DNA from: Chloroflexota bacterium
GTDB lineage: Bacteria > Chloroflexota > Limnocylindria > Limnocylindrales > CSP1-4
Direction: 5' to 3'
Length of the DNA: 64,000 bases
Assembly (NCBI GenBank): GCA_947475545.1
Contig: CANJLL010000010.1
Coordinates: forward strand, 25,327 to 89,326
Shown one piece after another: positions 26,652-36,090 of the stretch (positions are counted from its first letter, which is position 1; each line of letters opens with the position of its first letter). The translations under genes and the position numbers were made by a program. Under the pieces are notes generated by a model. It was not told the DNA's origin and did no database searches. It worked only from the letters and a program-made list of their open reading frames with translations.

Positions 26652-27506
26652 GTGTGCGCACCGCAATCTGGCGGCCCCACGACGCCAGGATCACACGCAG
26701 GGGGCTCGTTGGAGCAACGACCGGGGGCGCCGGATACCGTCGGGCGCGCACCATCCAGGCCACAATCAGGCCGAGCCGGGGTCGGGGACGCCCGTGCGGC
26801 TCGAGCGGTTCGCGCACTCCCACGCCTCGGGCTGGTCCTCTTTGTGGCTGCCGCCTGCACGACGGGCGTCGCGGGGACCCCATCACCGGCTGCGATCCCT
26901 GCGACGCTCCCGGTCCCGCGGGGGGTCGCGGCCAGCGCCGCCTCCCAGGGCGTTGACGCCGGACTGGCGTTTGTCAGCTTCCGATCGCCGCTCGTCCCGG
27001 CCGAGGCCGCGCTGGACTACGACCTGCGGCTGCTCGACGCGGGGTTCATCAACACCGGGGCCGCGGCCGGCTGGACGGGCTACGTCTCCAAAGCGCTGGC
27101 CGTCGAGGTCCAGGTTGGCCAGCAGGGCCCGCCCACGACGATCATCGTCCGGTTCAATCGCGATGATCCGCGGATCCCTCCCGGCCTGCTCAAGAAGATG
27201 GATGCGCAGCGCCCGCGAGTAGGTGCGGACATGCCGGATCCCCCGCACGCGACACTCGGCCCGGGCGCAAGTCCGGGCGTGACGCCCAACGGCAATGGCA
27301 ATGGCGCCGGCGGTGCGAACGGCAATGCCGGCGGCAACCGCGCCAGCGGGGGGACCGGGGCCGGTGGCGGGACCGGCGCAAACGGCAACGGGAATGTGAA
27401 TGGCAACGGCGCCAGCGGGGGCACCGGCAGCGGGAACGCTGGGGGCAACGGGGGCTCGAACCGGGCCACCCCATCGCCCGGCCCGTCCACCGCGGGGACC
27501 CCATAG
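26652..27506 (+). CDS. Lipoprotein with Gly/Asn-rich tail, upstream of a two-component system
   Basis: 284 residues from GTG 26652; TTG 26709 is an alternative start. A hydrophobic segment with a lipobox-like VAAACTTG ends near residue 69. A compact domain of about 110 residues follows (LAFVSFRSPLVPAEAALDYDLRLLDAGF...VEVQVGQQGPPTTIIVRFNRDDP), then a tail of about 75 residues made of NGNGNG, GGTGAGGGTG and similar units. The response-regulator gene starts 2 nt after the stop, so the three genes form one operon. It could be an exported sensor partner of the kinase; that is inference from position only. Confidence 0.6.
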   Translation: MCAPQSGGPTTPGSHAGGSLEQRPGAPDTVGRAPSRPQSGRAGVGDARAARAVRALPRLGLVLFVAAACTTGVAGTPSPAAIPATLPVPRGVAASAASQGVDAGLAFVSFRSPLVPAEAALDYDLRLLDAGFINTGAAAGWTGYVSKALAVEVQVGQQGPPTTIIVRFNRDDPRIPPGLLKKMDAQRPRVGADMPDPPHATLGPGASPGVTPNGNGNGAGGANGNAGGNRASGGTGAGGGTGANGNGNVNGNGASGGTGSGNAGGNGGSNRATPSPGPSTAGTP

Positions 27507-27508
27507 TC

Positions 27509-28216
27509 GTGTCAGCCAGCGCCGCGCCGCGCCGCCACCGCCTCCTGCTGGTCGATGACGATTCCCGGTTTGTCGACGTGCTGGCCGATCGGCTTCGCCG
27601 TGAGCAGTTCGAGGTCAGCGTCGCCCGGTCCGCGGCAGAGGCCGAACGCGAGCTCAACCGGCAATGGCCGGATCTGGTGGTCCTGGACCTCATGCTCCCG
27701 AGGACCGACGGGCAGACCATCGCCGCTCGGATCAAGCATCGGGCGGACATCCCGATCCTGGTGCTGTCGGCGGTGACGGCGTCGGAGACCAAGATCGGCC
27801 TGCTGCAGCGCTACGCGGAGGACTACGTCACCAAGCCGTTTGACTTCCACGAGCTGGTCGCGCGCATCGAGCGAATCCTCCGCCGGACCGGCGACCGCAC
27901 GCCGTCCGAGCTGCTCCGGCTTGGGCCAGATCTCAGCCTCGAGCTGCGCCGGGGCCGCGCGATCGTGGCGGGACGGCCCGTCCACCTGTCGCCCATCGAG
28001 ATCCGGCTGCTGGGGACGCTCGCGGCGCAGCGCCCACAGCCGGTCGCCACCAACCACATCCTCGAGACGGTCTGGAGCACGGCGGAGGATCCCGAGCCGG
28101 CGTACGTGTGGGTCACCGTTCGGCGGCTCCGCCAGAAGATCGAAGTGGATCCGGACCAGCCTCGGTACCTCCTGAGCGACCGCGCCACGGGCTACCGCCT
28201 GGTCGAGTCCGACTGA
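27509..28216 (+). CDS. Response regulator, OmpR/PhoB family
   Basis: 235 residues from GTG 27509. Receiver domain (about 10-125): acidic pocket VDDD, phospho-acceptor Asp in VLDLMLP, conserved Ser in LVLSAV and Lys in YVTKPF. The C-terminal winged-helix DNA-binding domain (about 135-233) ends YVWVTVRRLRQKIE...YRLV. It is activated by the histidine kinase whose gene starts 4 nt after its stop. Target promoters cannot be seen. Confidence 0.92.
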   Translation: MSASAAPRRHRLLLVDDDSRFVDVLADRLRREQFEVSVARSAAEAERELNRQWPDLVVLDLMLPRTDGQTIAARIKHRADIPILVLSAVTASETKIGLLQRYAEDYVTKPFDFHELVARIERILRRTGDRTPSELLRLGPDLSLELRRGRAIVAGRPVHLSPIEIRLLGTLAAQRPQPVATNHILETVWSTAEDPEPAYVWVTVRRLRQKIEVDPDQPRYLLSDRATGYRLVESD

Positions 28217-28220
28217 GCCC

Positions 28221-30497
28221 ATGCGCGCACCGCGCCGCGCGCCCACCTACGAGAGCATCCTCCGCTTCGGGATGTTCGCGGTGGGCACCATCCCGGTCGC
28301 CGTCTTCACGGTCCTCGCCCTGGCGCTGCTGAGCTCGATGCTCGGGAGCGACGCCACGTCCCGGGCGACCACCCAGCTGAGCGCGGCCCGGGCCGTGCTG
28401 GACCAGGACCGGTCGCGTCTGGCCACCCTCGCGACGAGCTATGCCGATTGGCCCCACTTCCTCGCGCAGGTCGAGGCCGGGGACCTCCTGGGCGCCCGGG
28501 CCGACATCCTCGACTACCAGGTGGCGTCGGGGCTGGCCGACGCATCGGTGCTCATCGTCGGCGACCAGGCCGTCAGCTCGGGCGACGCACTGCTGATCCC
28601 GGGCCTGGCGGTCCTCGCCAGCTCGGCGCGCCAGGGGTACATGGGTGTGGGCGACGGGGTCTACCTGGTGGCCTGCGTCCCGGTCGCGCTGCCCGGTCGT
28701 GCCGGCGCGGCGTGGCTGGCGATGGCCAGCCGGATCGGTGCGGCCGATGTCGCCGAGCTCAAGGAGACCATTGGTTGGGACGTCGCGATCCTGGATGCGA
28801 CGGGCGGCATCGCCGTCGCGAGCAGCCTGACGCTTGCCGAGCCGCTCGGCCAGACCCTCGACACGGCATCGGTCACATCCTGGGACGGGCGCCTTGCCCG
28901 GGGTACCAGCGCCCTGCCGGGCATCAACGGTTCGCCCGCCGGGTACCTGTCCGTCGTCGCCCCCGACGGCACCATCTCCACCCTGCCCACGCGCATCGGC
29001 CTCCTCATCCTGCTCATCGTGGTCGCGACCCTGGTCGGCGCGACCATCCTGTCCGCGGCGCTTGGTCGGCTGCTGGGCCGACGCACCGAGTCCCTCCGCC
29101 TGGCCCTGGGGGCGATCGCGGCCGGCGACCTGTCGGTCAGGATCCCCGACGGATCAGGCGGTCCGCTGGAGGAGCTCGCGGGCTCGCACAATCGACTGGC
29201 GGGCTTGCTTCACCGCCGGGAGGAGGAGCTCCGAACACTGGCCGACGCGCTCCAGGACATCCCATCCGACGTGGACCTGGCGCTCATCGTGCACGCCGGG
29301 CTCCAGGCAATCAGCGACACGCTGGGCCTGGACGGCGCGGCGCTGATCGACGACGACGGCGAAATCACCGGCACCGTCGGAGACGGCGCTGGCGAGGTGG
29401 CGGCGGACCAGGATGCCGCGGTACCGTCGAAGCTGCGGCCCGGCGGGGATGGCGGGAGGATGGCCGCCGGCCACGACGCGCCGCCGGCACGGTCCGGGCA
29501 GGACCTGGAGGTGGGACTGGGGCCGGCCCTTCCCGATCACCGGCTGCGCGTCCGGCCGGGCGCCCAGCGAGCGCTCACGGCGTGGGATCGGAGCCTGGTG
29601 CAGGTCGCGGCGGCACAGCTGGGGCGGCTGGTCCGCGACGCGCAGATCTTTGCCGGCGCCAGCCGACGCGCGGATGATCTCGACCGGCTCTCCCGCCTGC
29701 AGTCGAACTTCCTGCGCGGCGTGAGCCACAACCTGAACGGACCGCTGACCTCGATCCAGATGCTCGCCGAGGACCTCGCCGACCAGCCAGGTGAGGGCAT
29801 CGCGCACCAACGTGCCCGGGCGATCGCGGGCGAGACCGACCGGCTGCGGCGCCTGGTCGAGGAGATCCTGGTGATGGCCCGGCTGGACGCCGGCACGCTC
29901 CAGCTGAGCCTGACGCCGTTTGCGCCGGTGCCCGTGATCCGGCGCATCTGGACCAGCCTCCAGAGCACGCGACCGTGTTCGATCGAGGACGAGAGCGGCG
30001 GCCGCCTGGTGCTGGCCGACCGGTCGGCCTTCGAGCAGGTGGTCTGGATGCTGCTCGACAACGCGGTCACCTACGCGCCGGGCGGGCCGATCACGGTTCG
30101 GCTGGAGCCGGCGGAAGGACGCGCTGCGGACCGCCCGCCGTCATCGGACCCGGTGCCGGCCGAACCGGTGGCTTCCGGGCCGCGGCTCCGGATCAGCGTC
30201 GGCGACACCGGGCCCGGCATACCGCTCGAGGAGCGGGAGCTGATCTTCCGACGCTTCCAGCGCGGTTCGACCAGCGACGGGACCCGGGGGACGGGGCTGG
30301 GCCTCGATGTCGCGCGCGGACTCCTGGCCGCGATGGACGGCCGCATCTGGTACCAGGCATCGGTCACGCCGGCCCAGGGCGCTGGGTCGGCCCAGGGCGC
30401 TGGCACCAGCCGCCGCGCCGAGGTGACCGCCGGGACCCGGATCGGCGCGACGTTCGTGGTCACGCTGCCCGCCGAGATCCCCGACGAGCCGGCCTGA
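28221..30497 (+). CDS. Membrane sensor histidine kinase with CHASE4-like domain and atypical H-box
   Basis: 758 residues. A membrane helix (about 15-40), an extracytoplasmic CHASE4-like sensor (SYADWPHFL near residue 74), a second helix (about 262-285), HAMP, a coiled region and a GAF-like segment (about 350-480) precede the kinase core. The phospho-acceptor H-box reads GVSHNLNGPLTSI: His503 is there, but the usual acidic residue after it is Asn and the following Arg-Thr is Asn-Gly. The ATPase part has LLDNAVTYAP, GDTGPGIP and RGTGLGLDVARGL, so ATP binding looks intact. A low-complexity insertion lies at about 400-440. It is paired with the response regulator upstream. Confidence 0.88.
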   Translation: MRAPRRAPTYESILRFGMFAVGTIPVAVFTVLALALLSSMLGSDATSRATTQLSAARAVLDQDRSRLATLATSYADWPHFLAQVEAGDLLGARADILDYQVASGLADASVLIVGDQAVSSGDALLIPGLAVLASSARQGYMGVGDGVYLVACVPVALPGRAGAAWLAMASRIGAADVAELKETIGWDVAILDATGGIAVASSLTLAEPLGQTLDTASVTSWDGRLARGTSALPGINGSPAGYLSVVAPDGTISTLPTRIGLLILLIVVATLVGATILSAALGRLLGRRTESLRLALGAIAAGDLSVRIPDGSGGPLEELAGSHNRLAGLLHRREEELRTLADALQDIPSDVDLALIVHAGLQAISDTLGLDGAALIDDDGEITGTVGDGAGEVAADQDAAVPSKLRPGGDGGRMAAGHDAPPARSGQDLEVGLGPALPDHRLRVRPGAQRALTAWDRSLVQVAAAQLGRLVRDAQIFAGASRRADDLDRLSRLQSNFLRGVSHNLNGPLTSIQMLAEDLADQPGEGIAHQRARAIAGETDRLRRLVEEILVMARLDAGTLQLSLTPFAPVPVIRRIWTSLQSTRPCSIEDESGGRLVLADRSAFEQVVWMLLDNAVTYAPGGPITVRLEPAEGRAADRPPSSDPVPAEPVASGPRLRISVGDTGPGIPLEERELIFRRFQRGSTSDGTRGTGLGLDVARGLLAAMDGRIWYQASVTPAQGAGSAQGAGTSRRAEVTAGTRIGATFVVTLPAEIPDEPA

Positions 30498-30521
30498 CCC
30501 GGCTCCCCTCCCGACCAGGGC

Positions 30522-31430
30522 TCAGACGGTCGGCAACCCGGCGACTGGCATCCGCCCCGCCAGGACCTGGGCCTGCAGCTGCTCCATCTTGGCCACGGCC
30601 CTGTCGGGATCCGTCTCGTCGATGTCGATGAGGAGCTCGTCGAGGCCCAGCGCGATCCACTCGTCAACCACGCGCCCCATCTCCTCGGGTGTCCCGTGGA
30701 TGGCGGCCGGGGTGGCGCCCACGGGCGGGGCGCCGAAGTAGACCTGGGCCCGGGCGGACAGCTTCGGCATCGGCCGGCCGGCCTCCTCGGCGGCGGCCCG
30801 GAGCAGCGGCAGGCGCGCGGCCATCCCGGCCGGGCTGTTCTGGCTGAGCTGGTAGCCGTCGCCGAGCCGTCCGGCCCGCCGGACACCGAAGTCGCTTCGG
30901 CCGCCGACGATGATCGGCATGCCGGCGCCCTGCGGCGGCAGCGGCGCGAACAGGGCGTCCTCGATGCGATGGAATCGGCCCTCGAACGTCGCCTCCGACC
31001 CCGACCAGAGGTGGCGCCAGAGCGCGATGGTCTCGTCGAGATAGGCGCCCCGGACGTGGAAGCGATCCTCCATCCCCAGGTTGCGGTACTCGTGGATGTT
31101 CCAGCCGATGCCCACGCCGGCCACCATCCGCCCGGCGGTGAGCGCGGCCACCGTGGCCAGCTCCTTGGCCAGCACGATCGCGCTTCGCTGGGGCACCACG
31201 ATGACGCTGGGCTGGAGGATGGTCCGGGTCGTCTGGCCGCCGAGCCACGCGAGGGTGGTGATGATCTCGTAGATCAGCCCGTAGGTGCCGCCGTCCTCCC
31301 GCGGCACCAGGACGTGGTCGTCGCCGCACAGGGTGCGCCAGCCCAGCCGCTCGGCGGCCTGGGCCGTGGCAAGGATGGCTTCGGGGCCGGCGCCGGCACG
31401 CTTGGTCGGAAGGATCAATCCGTAATGCAT
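30522..31430 (-). CDS. LLM-class oxidoreductase, probably F420-dependent
   Basis: 302 residues from ATG at 31430. The sequence has MHYGLILPTKRAGAG at the first strand, GDDHVLVP, VPQRSAIVLAKELATVAALTAGRMVAGVGIGWNIHEYRNLG and GGRSDFGVRRAGRLGDGY, the conserved blocks of the Rv2161c-like F420 subfamily. The conserved GxGxGW loop shapes the cofactor site. It is convergent with the kinase gene (24-nt gap) and divergent from the MFS gene. The substrate is unknown. Confidence 0.88.
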   Translation of the reverse strand: MHYGLILPTKRAGAGPEAILATAQAAERLGWRTLCGDDHVLVPREDGGTYGLIYEIITTLAWLGGQTTRTILQPSVIVVPQRSAIVLAKELATVAALTAGRMVAGVGIGWNIHEYRNLGMEDRFHVRGAYLDETIALWRHLWSGSEATFEGRFHRIEDALFAPLPPQGAGMPIIVGGRSDFGVRRAGRLGDGYQLSQNSPAGMAARLPLLRAAAEEAGRPMPKLSARAQVYFGAPPVGATPAAIHGTPEEMGRVVDEWIALGLDELLIDIDETDPDRAVAKMEQLQAQVLAGRMPVAGLPTV

Positions 31431-31498
31431 GGCCAGATGGTAGCCGGGAGCGCGGTCGTCATGGACCGGAGTCGGGCCGGCGCGGGGATCGCCCGCAG

Positions 31499-32815
31499 GT
31501 GACAGACTTGGGCGACCCCGAGCCCCTGGAGACCCCTGGCTTGACGCTGCGCATCCCCGCCGGCACTCGTGCCTTCCGCCACCGCAACTTCAGGCTGTAC
31601 TGGAGTGGCCAGGCGCTGTCGCTGGTCGGCACCTGGATGCAGAGCGTGGCCCAGGCGTGGCTGATCCTGACGCTCACCAACGACCCGTTCATGCTGGGCC
31701 TGCTGTCGGCCGTCCAGTGGGGGCCCGTGCTGCTGTTTGGCCTGTTCGGCGGCGTCCTCGCCGACGCCTTGCCCAAGCGGCGCGTCCTCATCGTGACGCA
31801 GTCGATCGCGATGGTGCTGGCGTTCACGCTTGGCATCCTGGCCCTGACCGGCGCCGTCCAGGAGTGGCACGTCCTGCTCCTGGCGCTCCTCCTTGGCATC
31901 AACAACGTCGTGGACCTGCCCACCCGCCAGTCCTTCGTCTACGAGATGGTGGGCCGCGAGGACCTGGCCAACGCCGTGGCGCTCAATGCCGCCAGCTTCA
32001 ACGCGTCGCGCATCATCGGCCCGGCCGTCGGCGGTCTCGCGATCGCGGCGTTCGGGGTTCCGCTGGCCTTCATCATCAACGGCTTCAGCTTCATGGGCAC
32101 CATCGGCTCGCTGATCGCCATGCGACCCGCGGAGCTCCGGACGCCACCACGGACCGCGCTTCCCCGTTCGCCGGGGGCGGTGCTGGGGACCCTGGGCGAG
32201 GGCCTGGGCTACGTCCGCCGGACACCGCACGTCCTGCTGGTGCTGCTGGTCCTGGGGCTGGTCTCCACGGTCGGGATGAACTTCAGCGTGGTGATCCCGC
32301 CGCTGGCCCGGGACATCCTCCATGCCGGGCCGCAGGGGTTCGGCTTCCTGATGGCCGCGACCGGGTTCGGGGCGCTCCTGGCCACGGTCCTCCTGGTGGT
32401 GGGTCGACCCAGCGTCACCACCGTGATCGCGGGCGCGCTGCTGCTGGGCGTGCTGTCGATGGTGCTGGCAGTCTCCCAGGTGATGCCGCTCTCCCTGGCG
32501 GCCATGTTCCTGATCGGCCTCGGCGGCATCACCATGGCCATGGGCACCAACACGACCGTCCAGATGTCGGTGCCCAACGAGCTCCGCGGCCGCGTCATGT
32601 CCGTGTACACCACGATCTTCGCGGGCACCACCCCAATCGGCGGGCTCTTCCAGGGCTCCATTGCCAGCGGGCTGGGGACGGATGTCTCGATCTTCGCCGG
32701 CGGCGTGCTCTCCGTGATCATCGCCCTGGCGGCGGGAATCGTCGCCTGGCGCCAGGGGCTGCTGCGCCGGGCCCCGGTGCCGGGGGCGCCCGGAGGCGGG
32801 TCGCCCGAACGCTAG
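31499..32815 (+). CDS. MFS exporter (EntS/MFS_3-like)
   Basis: 438 residues from GTG 31499. The N-terminus, FRHRNFRLYWSGQALSLVGTWMQ, is characteristic of the MFS_3 group that includes the enterobactin exporter EntS. About 12 hydrophobic segments follow, with ADALPKRRVLI in the 2-3 loop and LRGRVMSVYT in the second half. Likely efflux of a siderophore, lipid or drug-like compound; no biosynthetic cluster is adjacent. The deacetylase gene starts 9 nt after the stop. Confidence 0.9.
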   Translation: MTDLGDPEPLETPGLTLRIPAGTRAFRHRNFRLYWSGQALSLVGTWMQSVAQAWLILTLTNDPFMLGLLSAVQWGPVLLFGLFGGVLADALPKRRVLIVTQSIAMVLAFTLGILALTGAVQEWHVLLLALLLGINNVVDLPTRQSFVYEMVGREDLANAVALNAASFNASRIIGPAVGGLAIAAFGVPLAFIINGFSFMGTIGSLIAMRPAELRTPPRTALPRSPGAVLGTLGEGLGYVRRTPHVLLVLLVLGLVSTVGMNFSVVIPPLARDILHAGPQGFGFLMAATGFGALLATVLLVVGRPSVTTVIAGALLLGVLSMVLAVSQVMPLSLAAMFLIGLGGITMAMGTNTTVQMSVPNELRGRVMSVYTTIFAGTTPIGGLFQGSIASGLGTDVSIFAGGVLSVIIALAAGIVAWRQGLLRRAPVPGAPGGGSPER

Positions 32816-32824
32816 ACTCCCCGC

Positions 32825-33880
32825 GTGCGCGCCGCGGCCGGGTTGCTGTTGCTGATGCTGCTGGCGGGCGCATGCTCGCCCACGGGCCTGGCGCCCACCC
32901 CCGCCAGCATCAGCCCAGGCAGTTCTGCTGACGGCATCCCCGTCCAGTCCGGCAACCCGACCGCGGCCCCCACGAAGCCTGAGCGCAGCCCGGAGCCAGC
33001 CGGCCCCACGCTCCCGGTCTCCCAGCCTCCAACCCCAACGCTCCCAGCAACGGCAGCGCCGCCACCCACCCCGGCCCCAACCCCGGGCGGCAGCGTCACG
33101 CTGCCCATCCTGTACCAGCACCAGGTGGCCCCATTCCCGGCGACGTGGTCGGCGATGACGGCGGCCCAGCGGAAGACATTCCTGGAGACCGACACGCTGC
33201 CGTGGGCCCTCGAGGCGCAGCTGGACTGGCTCGCGGCTCGCGGCTACACGACGATCCTGCCGCGGGACCTTGCCGCCTGGTTCGATGCCGGGAAGCCGCT
33301 CCCGCCCAAGCCAGTGATGCTGACCTTTGACGACGGCTTCCCCGACTGGGTCACCACCGTCCTCCCGCTCCTGCGCGCCCGTGGCATGACCGCCGAGTTC
33401 TACGTGACCATCGAGGCGGTGAAGGATGGTCGGCTGCCATGGGACCGGGTCCGCGAGCTGGCGGCCGCCGGGATGGGGATCGGCGGGCACGATGTCCACC
33501 ACATCCAGCTCGCCTCGGTCGGCTCCGCGACGGCGCCCGTCAGCGCGGCCACCATGGCGTACGAGGTCACCGAGGCGCGCCGCCTGATCGCCGAGCAGCT
33601 GGGTGCGCCGCCCGACTCCATGGCCTTCGTCGGCGGCGGCTGGAACTCGACACTGGTCGCGGCCGTGCGGGCGGCCGGCTACACGTCGGCGCGGGCCCTC
33701 ACCCGCGCCGTGACCCAGGCGCCAAAGGACCGCTGGACGCTGCGGGTCAGCCGGATCGGGATCTTCGACGACGTCTTCGATGAGAACGCCTGCGTGACCG
33801 CACCCTCGGTCATCACCTGCGCGATCCGCTCGCCGCTGACCACGTTCGAGGCCCGAGTGACCGGGACCGACCCAGGCTGA
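32825..33880 (+). CDS. Polysaccharide deacetylase (CE4) lipoprotein
   Basis: 351 residues from GTG 32825. A lipoprotein signal ends in lipobox LLAGAC (about residue 17) and is followed by an 80-residue Pro/Thr/Ala linker. The NodB-type domain carries motif 1 LTFDDGFPDW, with the catalytic and metal-binding Asp pair, and motif 2 GGHDVHH with the two metal His. The family removes N- or O-acetyl groups from peptidoglycan or extracellular glycans. Being membrane-tethered it would act at the cell surface. Co-transcription with the MFS exporter is likely from the 9-nt gap. Confidence 0.9.
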   Translation: MRAAAGLLLLMLLAGACSPTGLAPTPASISPGSSADGIPVQSGNPTAAPTKPERSPEPAGPTLPVSQPPTPTLPATAAPPPTPAPTPGGSVTLPILYQHQVAPFPATWSAMTAAQRKTFLETDTLPWALEAQLDWLAARGYTTILPRDLAAWFDAGKPLPPKPVMLTFDDGFPDWVTTVLPLLRARGMTAEFYVTIEAVKDGRLPWDRVRELAAAGMGIGGHDVHHIQLASVGSATAPVSAATMAYEVTEARRLIAEQLGAPPDSMAFVGGGWNSTLVAAVRAAGYTSARALTRAVTQAPKDRWTLRVSRIGIFDDVFDENACVTAPSVITCAIRSPLTTFEARVTGTDPG

Positions 33881-33884
33881 GCCC

Positions 33885-33930
33885 GGATGCCGGCGGTGAC
33901 GGCGGCGGGATGCCGGCGGTGACGGCGGCG
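33885..33930. repeat. Two tandem 23-bp repeats between convergent genes
   Basis: GGATGCCGGCGGTGACGGCG plus GCG starts at 33885 and again at 33908, with a degenerate third start at 33931. It lies between the deacetylase stop and the convergent cupin gene. Confidence 0.8.
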
Positions 33931-33968
33931 GGACGCCGGGTGCGGCGCGCGGCGACCGCGGCGCGACC

Positions 33969-34451
33969 CTAGCGGCGGCTGAGCCGGCGGATCCGATCCG
34001 CGTGGTCCGGCTGCGCCGCGTGGGCCGTGGCGAGCTGCTCGCCGTCCGCAAACGTGATCACGTCGTCGGCGTAGGGCGGCGCCATGAACGTGGAGACGAG
34101 GCTCCAGTCGCCCAGGGGCTCCGCGGCCTGCCACCAGCCCGGCGGCACCACCACCTGCGGCCGTTGACCGGCCTGCAGGCCGGGCCCCAAGACGGGCTCC
34201 GAGACATCCCCCTCGGGCGAGACCAGGAGCATGGCCAGCGGCGCGCCGGCGTGCCACGCCCAGACTTCGACGTGGGCCAGCCGGTGCAACCCCGAGAAGT
34301 CCGGTCGCTCGACCAGGTAGTAGATGGCGCTCGATCCCTCGGACCGCCAGGTCTCGCCGACGTACCCACCTTCCGGGAGGAGCGGCACCAGGTCGAGCAG
34401 GCGGATCACCCCCGCCGCCGTCAGCCCGCCTGCCCCGTTGCCCACGTCCAT
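33969..34451 (-). CDS. DUF985-family cupin
   Basis: 160 residues from ATG at 34451. The conserved DUF985 order is clear: LLPEGGYVGETWR, then SAIYYLVERPDFSGLHRLAHVEVWAWHAGAPL, then VVPPGWWQAAEP and WSLVSTFMAPPY. The family forms a small cupin barrel; yeast YML079w and bacterial relatives are structurally known but their reaction is not. His and Glu residues in the HRLAHVEVW stretch are the usual metal or ligand positions. Divergent from the MutS-like pair. Confidence 0.88.
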   Translation of the reverse strand: MDVGNGAGGLTAAGVIRLLDLVPLLPEGGYVGETWRSEGSSAIYYLVERPDFSGLHRLAHVEVWAWHAGAPLAMLLVSPEGDVSEPVLGPGLQAGQRPQVVVPPGWWQAAEPLGDWSLVSTFMAPPYADDVITFADGEQLATAHAAQPDHADRIRRLSRR

Positions 34452-34506
34452 CGCCGCATCCTACAGGCGCGGGGTGTCGTCGGCCCCGGCCGACTACCAT
34501 CCCCCG

Positions 34507-36090
34507 GTGACGTTCCGGAGCCTCCTGTTTGATGATCCCGACGCCGACCTGGCCGTGGACGGCCTGGCCGAGCCCGGCTGCTTCGGCGACATCCGCCTGG
34601 ACCAGGTGGTGGCAGCCATCACCGCCGGCCGCGAAGAGTCGAAGCTGGCGCCGTTCTTCTGGGCCCCGCTGCGCACCCGCGCCGCCGTGACCTACCGGCA
34701 GGATGTCTTCCGCGACCTGGGCCGGTCGAGCATCCTCGCCGCGCTGCGCGCCTTCGCGGTCGGACTACGCGCCATGCGAGCCGACCAACACCGCGCCCGG
34801 TGGGCCGGCCATCGGCTGGAGGAGCAGCGCTGGATGCTGGCGGCCCGCCAGCGGTACTGCGCGGCCGTGAGCAGCCTCGCCCGGGACCTCGCACATGCCC
34901 AGCCCGCCCCGGCGTCCGTGGCCCTCGGCCGACTCGCCGCCTACCTGGACGCGGAGGTGGCCGGTGGCTCGTTCTCCGCGCTCGCCGCGGACACCGCGCG
35001 CGTCGCCGCCGGGCTGGCAACCGTGACGTACCGGCTGGAGATCACCGGCACGCGCATCCGCGTCGGGCGCTGGGCGGGCGCTTCGGCGGCCAGTGACGGC
35101 GGCGGAGTACCCGAGCCGGACTACGGGGCCGAGGTGCGCGCGGCCTTCGAGCGCTTCCGGCAAGGCGGGCCGCGCGAGTTCTCCTTCGAGATCCCCACGG
35201 ACGACGCCATGAACCCGCTGGAGGCCGAGGTCGCGGAGCGGGTTGCCCGGCTCTTCCCCGATGCGTTCGGCGCCCTCGCCACGTATTGCGCCGCCCACCT
35301 CGACTACCTCGATGAGACCATCGTGCGGCTCGACCGGGAGCTGGCGTTCTGCCTGGCCTGGCTGGAGCACGCGGATCGGCTGGCCGCGGCGGGGCTGGTC
35401 ATGTCCCTGCCGGAGGTGACCGATTCGCCGAGCGAGGCGTCCGGGCGCGACCTGTTCGACCTGGCGCTCGCCTCCGCCCGGGTCCGTGAAGGGGCGACCG
35501 TGGTCACCAACGACCTGGACGTCCGGCCGGGCGAGCGGATCGTGGTCATCTCGGGCCCCAACCAGGGCGGCAAGACCACGTTCGCGCGGACCGTTGGGCA
35601 GGTCCACTACCTGGCATCCCTGGGCGTGCCCGTCCCCGGTCGGGACGTCCGCGTCGGCCTGGTGGACGAGATCTTCACCCACTTCGAACGCGAGGAGGAC
35701 CTCCGCACCCTGACCAGCAAGCTCGAGGACGAGCTGCTCAGGATCCGGATGATCCTGGAGACGGCGACGCCCAACAGCCTGGTGATCCTCAACGAGAGCT
35801 TCGGCTCCACCAGCCTCGAGGACGCCCTCGCCATCGGGCGCGACGTCCTGGGGACCGTGGCCACGCACGGCCCGCTGTGCGTGTTCGTCACCTTCCTCGA
35901 CGAGCTCGCCGCCCTGGGCCCGGGCGTCGTCAGCATGACCAGCACCGTCGATCCGGTGGACCCGGCCGTTCGAACCTTCCGCGTCGTCCGCCGGCCGGCC
36001 GATGGCCTCGCCTACGCGGACGCGCTGGCGCGCAAGCACCACCTGACCGAAGCCGACATCCGGGCCCGCCTGGGCGGAAGGCCGGCGTGA
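34507..36090 (+). CDS. MutS-like ATPase, first of a pair
   Basis: 527 residues from GTG 34507; earlier in-frame codons would overlap the divergent cupin gene. The N-terminal 340 residues are helical and correspond to a MutS core/lever region without mismatch-recognition domain I (no F-x-E motif). The ABC-type ATPase follows: Walker A GPNQGGKTT (about residue 350), the THFEREED strand typical of MutS-related proteins and Walker B LVILNESF. The C-terminus lacks a MutS2 Smr nuclease domain. It overlaps the next gene by 4 nt. Inferred: half of a heterodimeric MutS-family machine acting on branched DNA or another clamp substrate. Confidence 0.85.
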   Translation: MTFRSLLFDDPDADLAVDGLAEPGCFGDIRLDQVVAAITAGREESKLAPFFWAPLRTRAAVTYRQDVFRDLGRSSILAALRAFAVGLRAMRADQHRARWAGHRLEEQRWMLAARQRYCAAVSSLARDLAHAQPAPASVALGRLAAYLDAEVAGGSFSALAADTARVAAGLATVTYRLEITGTRIRVGRWAGASAASDGGGVPEPDYGAEVRAAFERFRQGGPREFSFEIPTDDAMNPLEAEVAERVARLFPDAFGALATYCAAHLDYLDETIVRLDRELAFCLAWLEHADRLAAAGLVMSLPEVTDSPSEASGRDLFDLALASARVREGATVVTNDLDVRPGERIVVISGPNQGGKTTFARTVGQVHYLASLGVPVPGRDVRVGLVDEIFTHFEREEDLRTLTSKLEDELLRIRMILETATPNSLVILNESFGSTSLEDALAIGRDVLGTVATHGPLCVFVTFLDELAALGPGVVSMTSTVDPVDPAVRTFRVVRRPADGLAYADALARKHHLTEADIRARLGGRPA

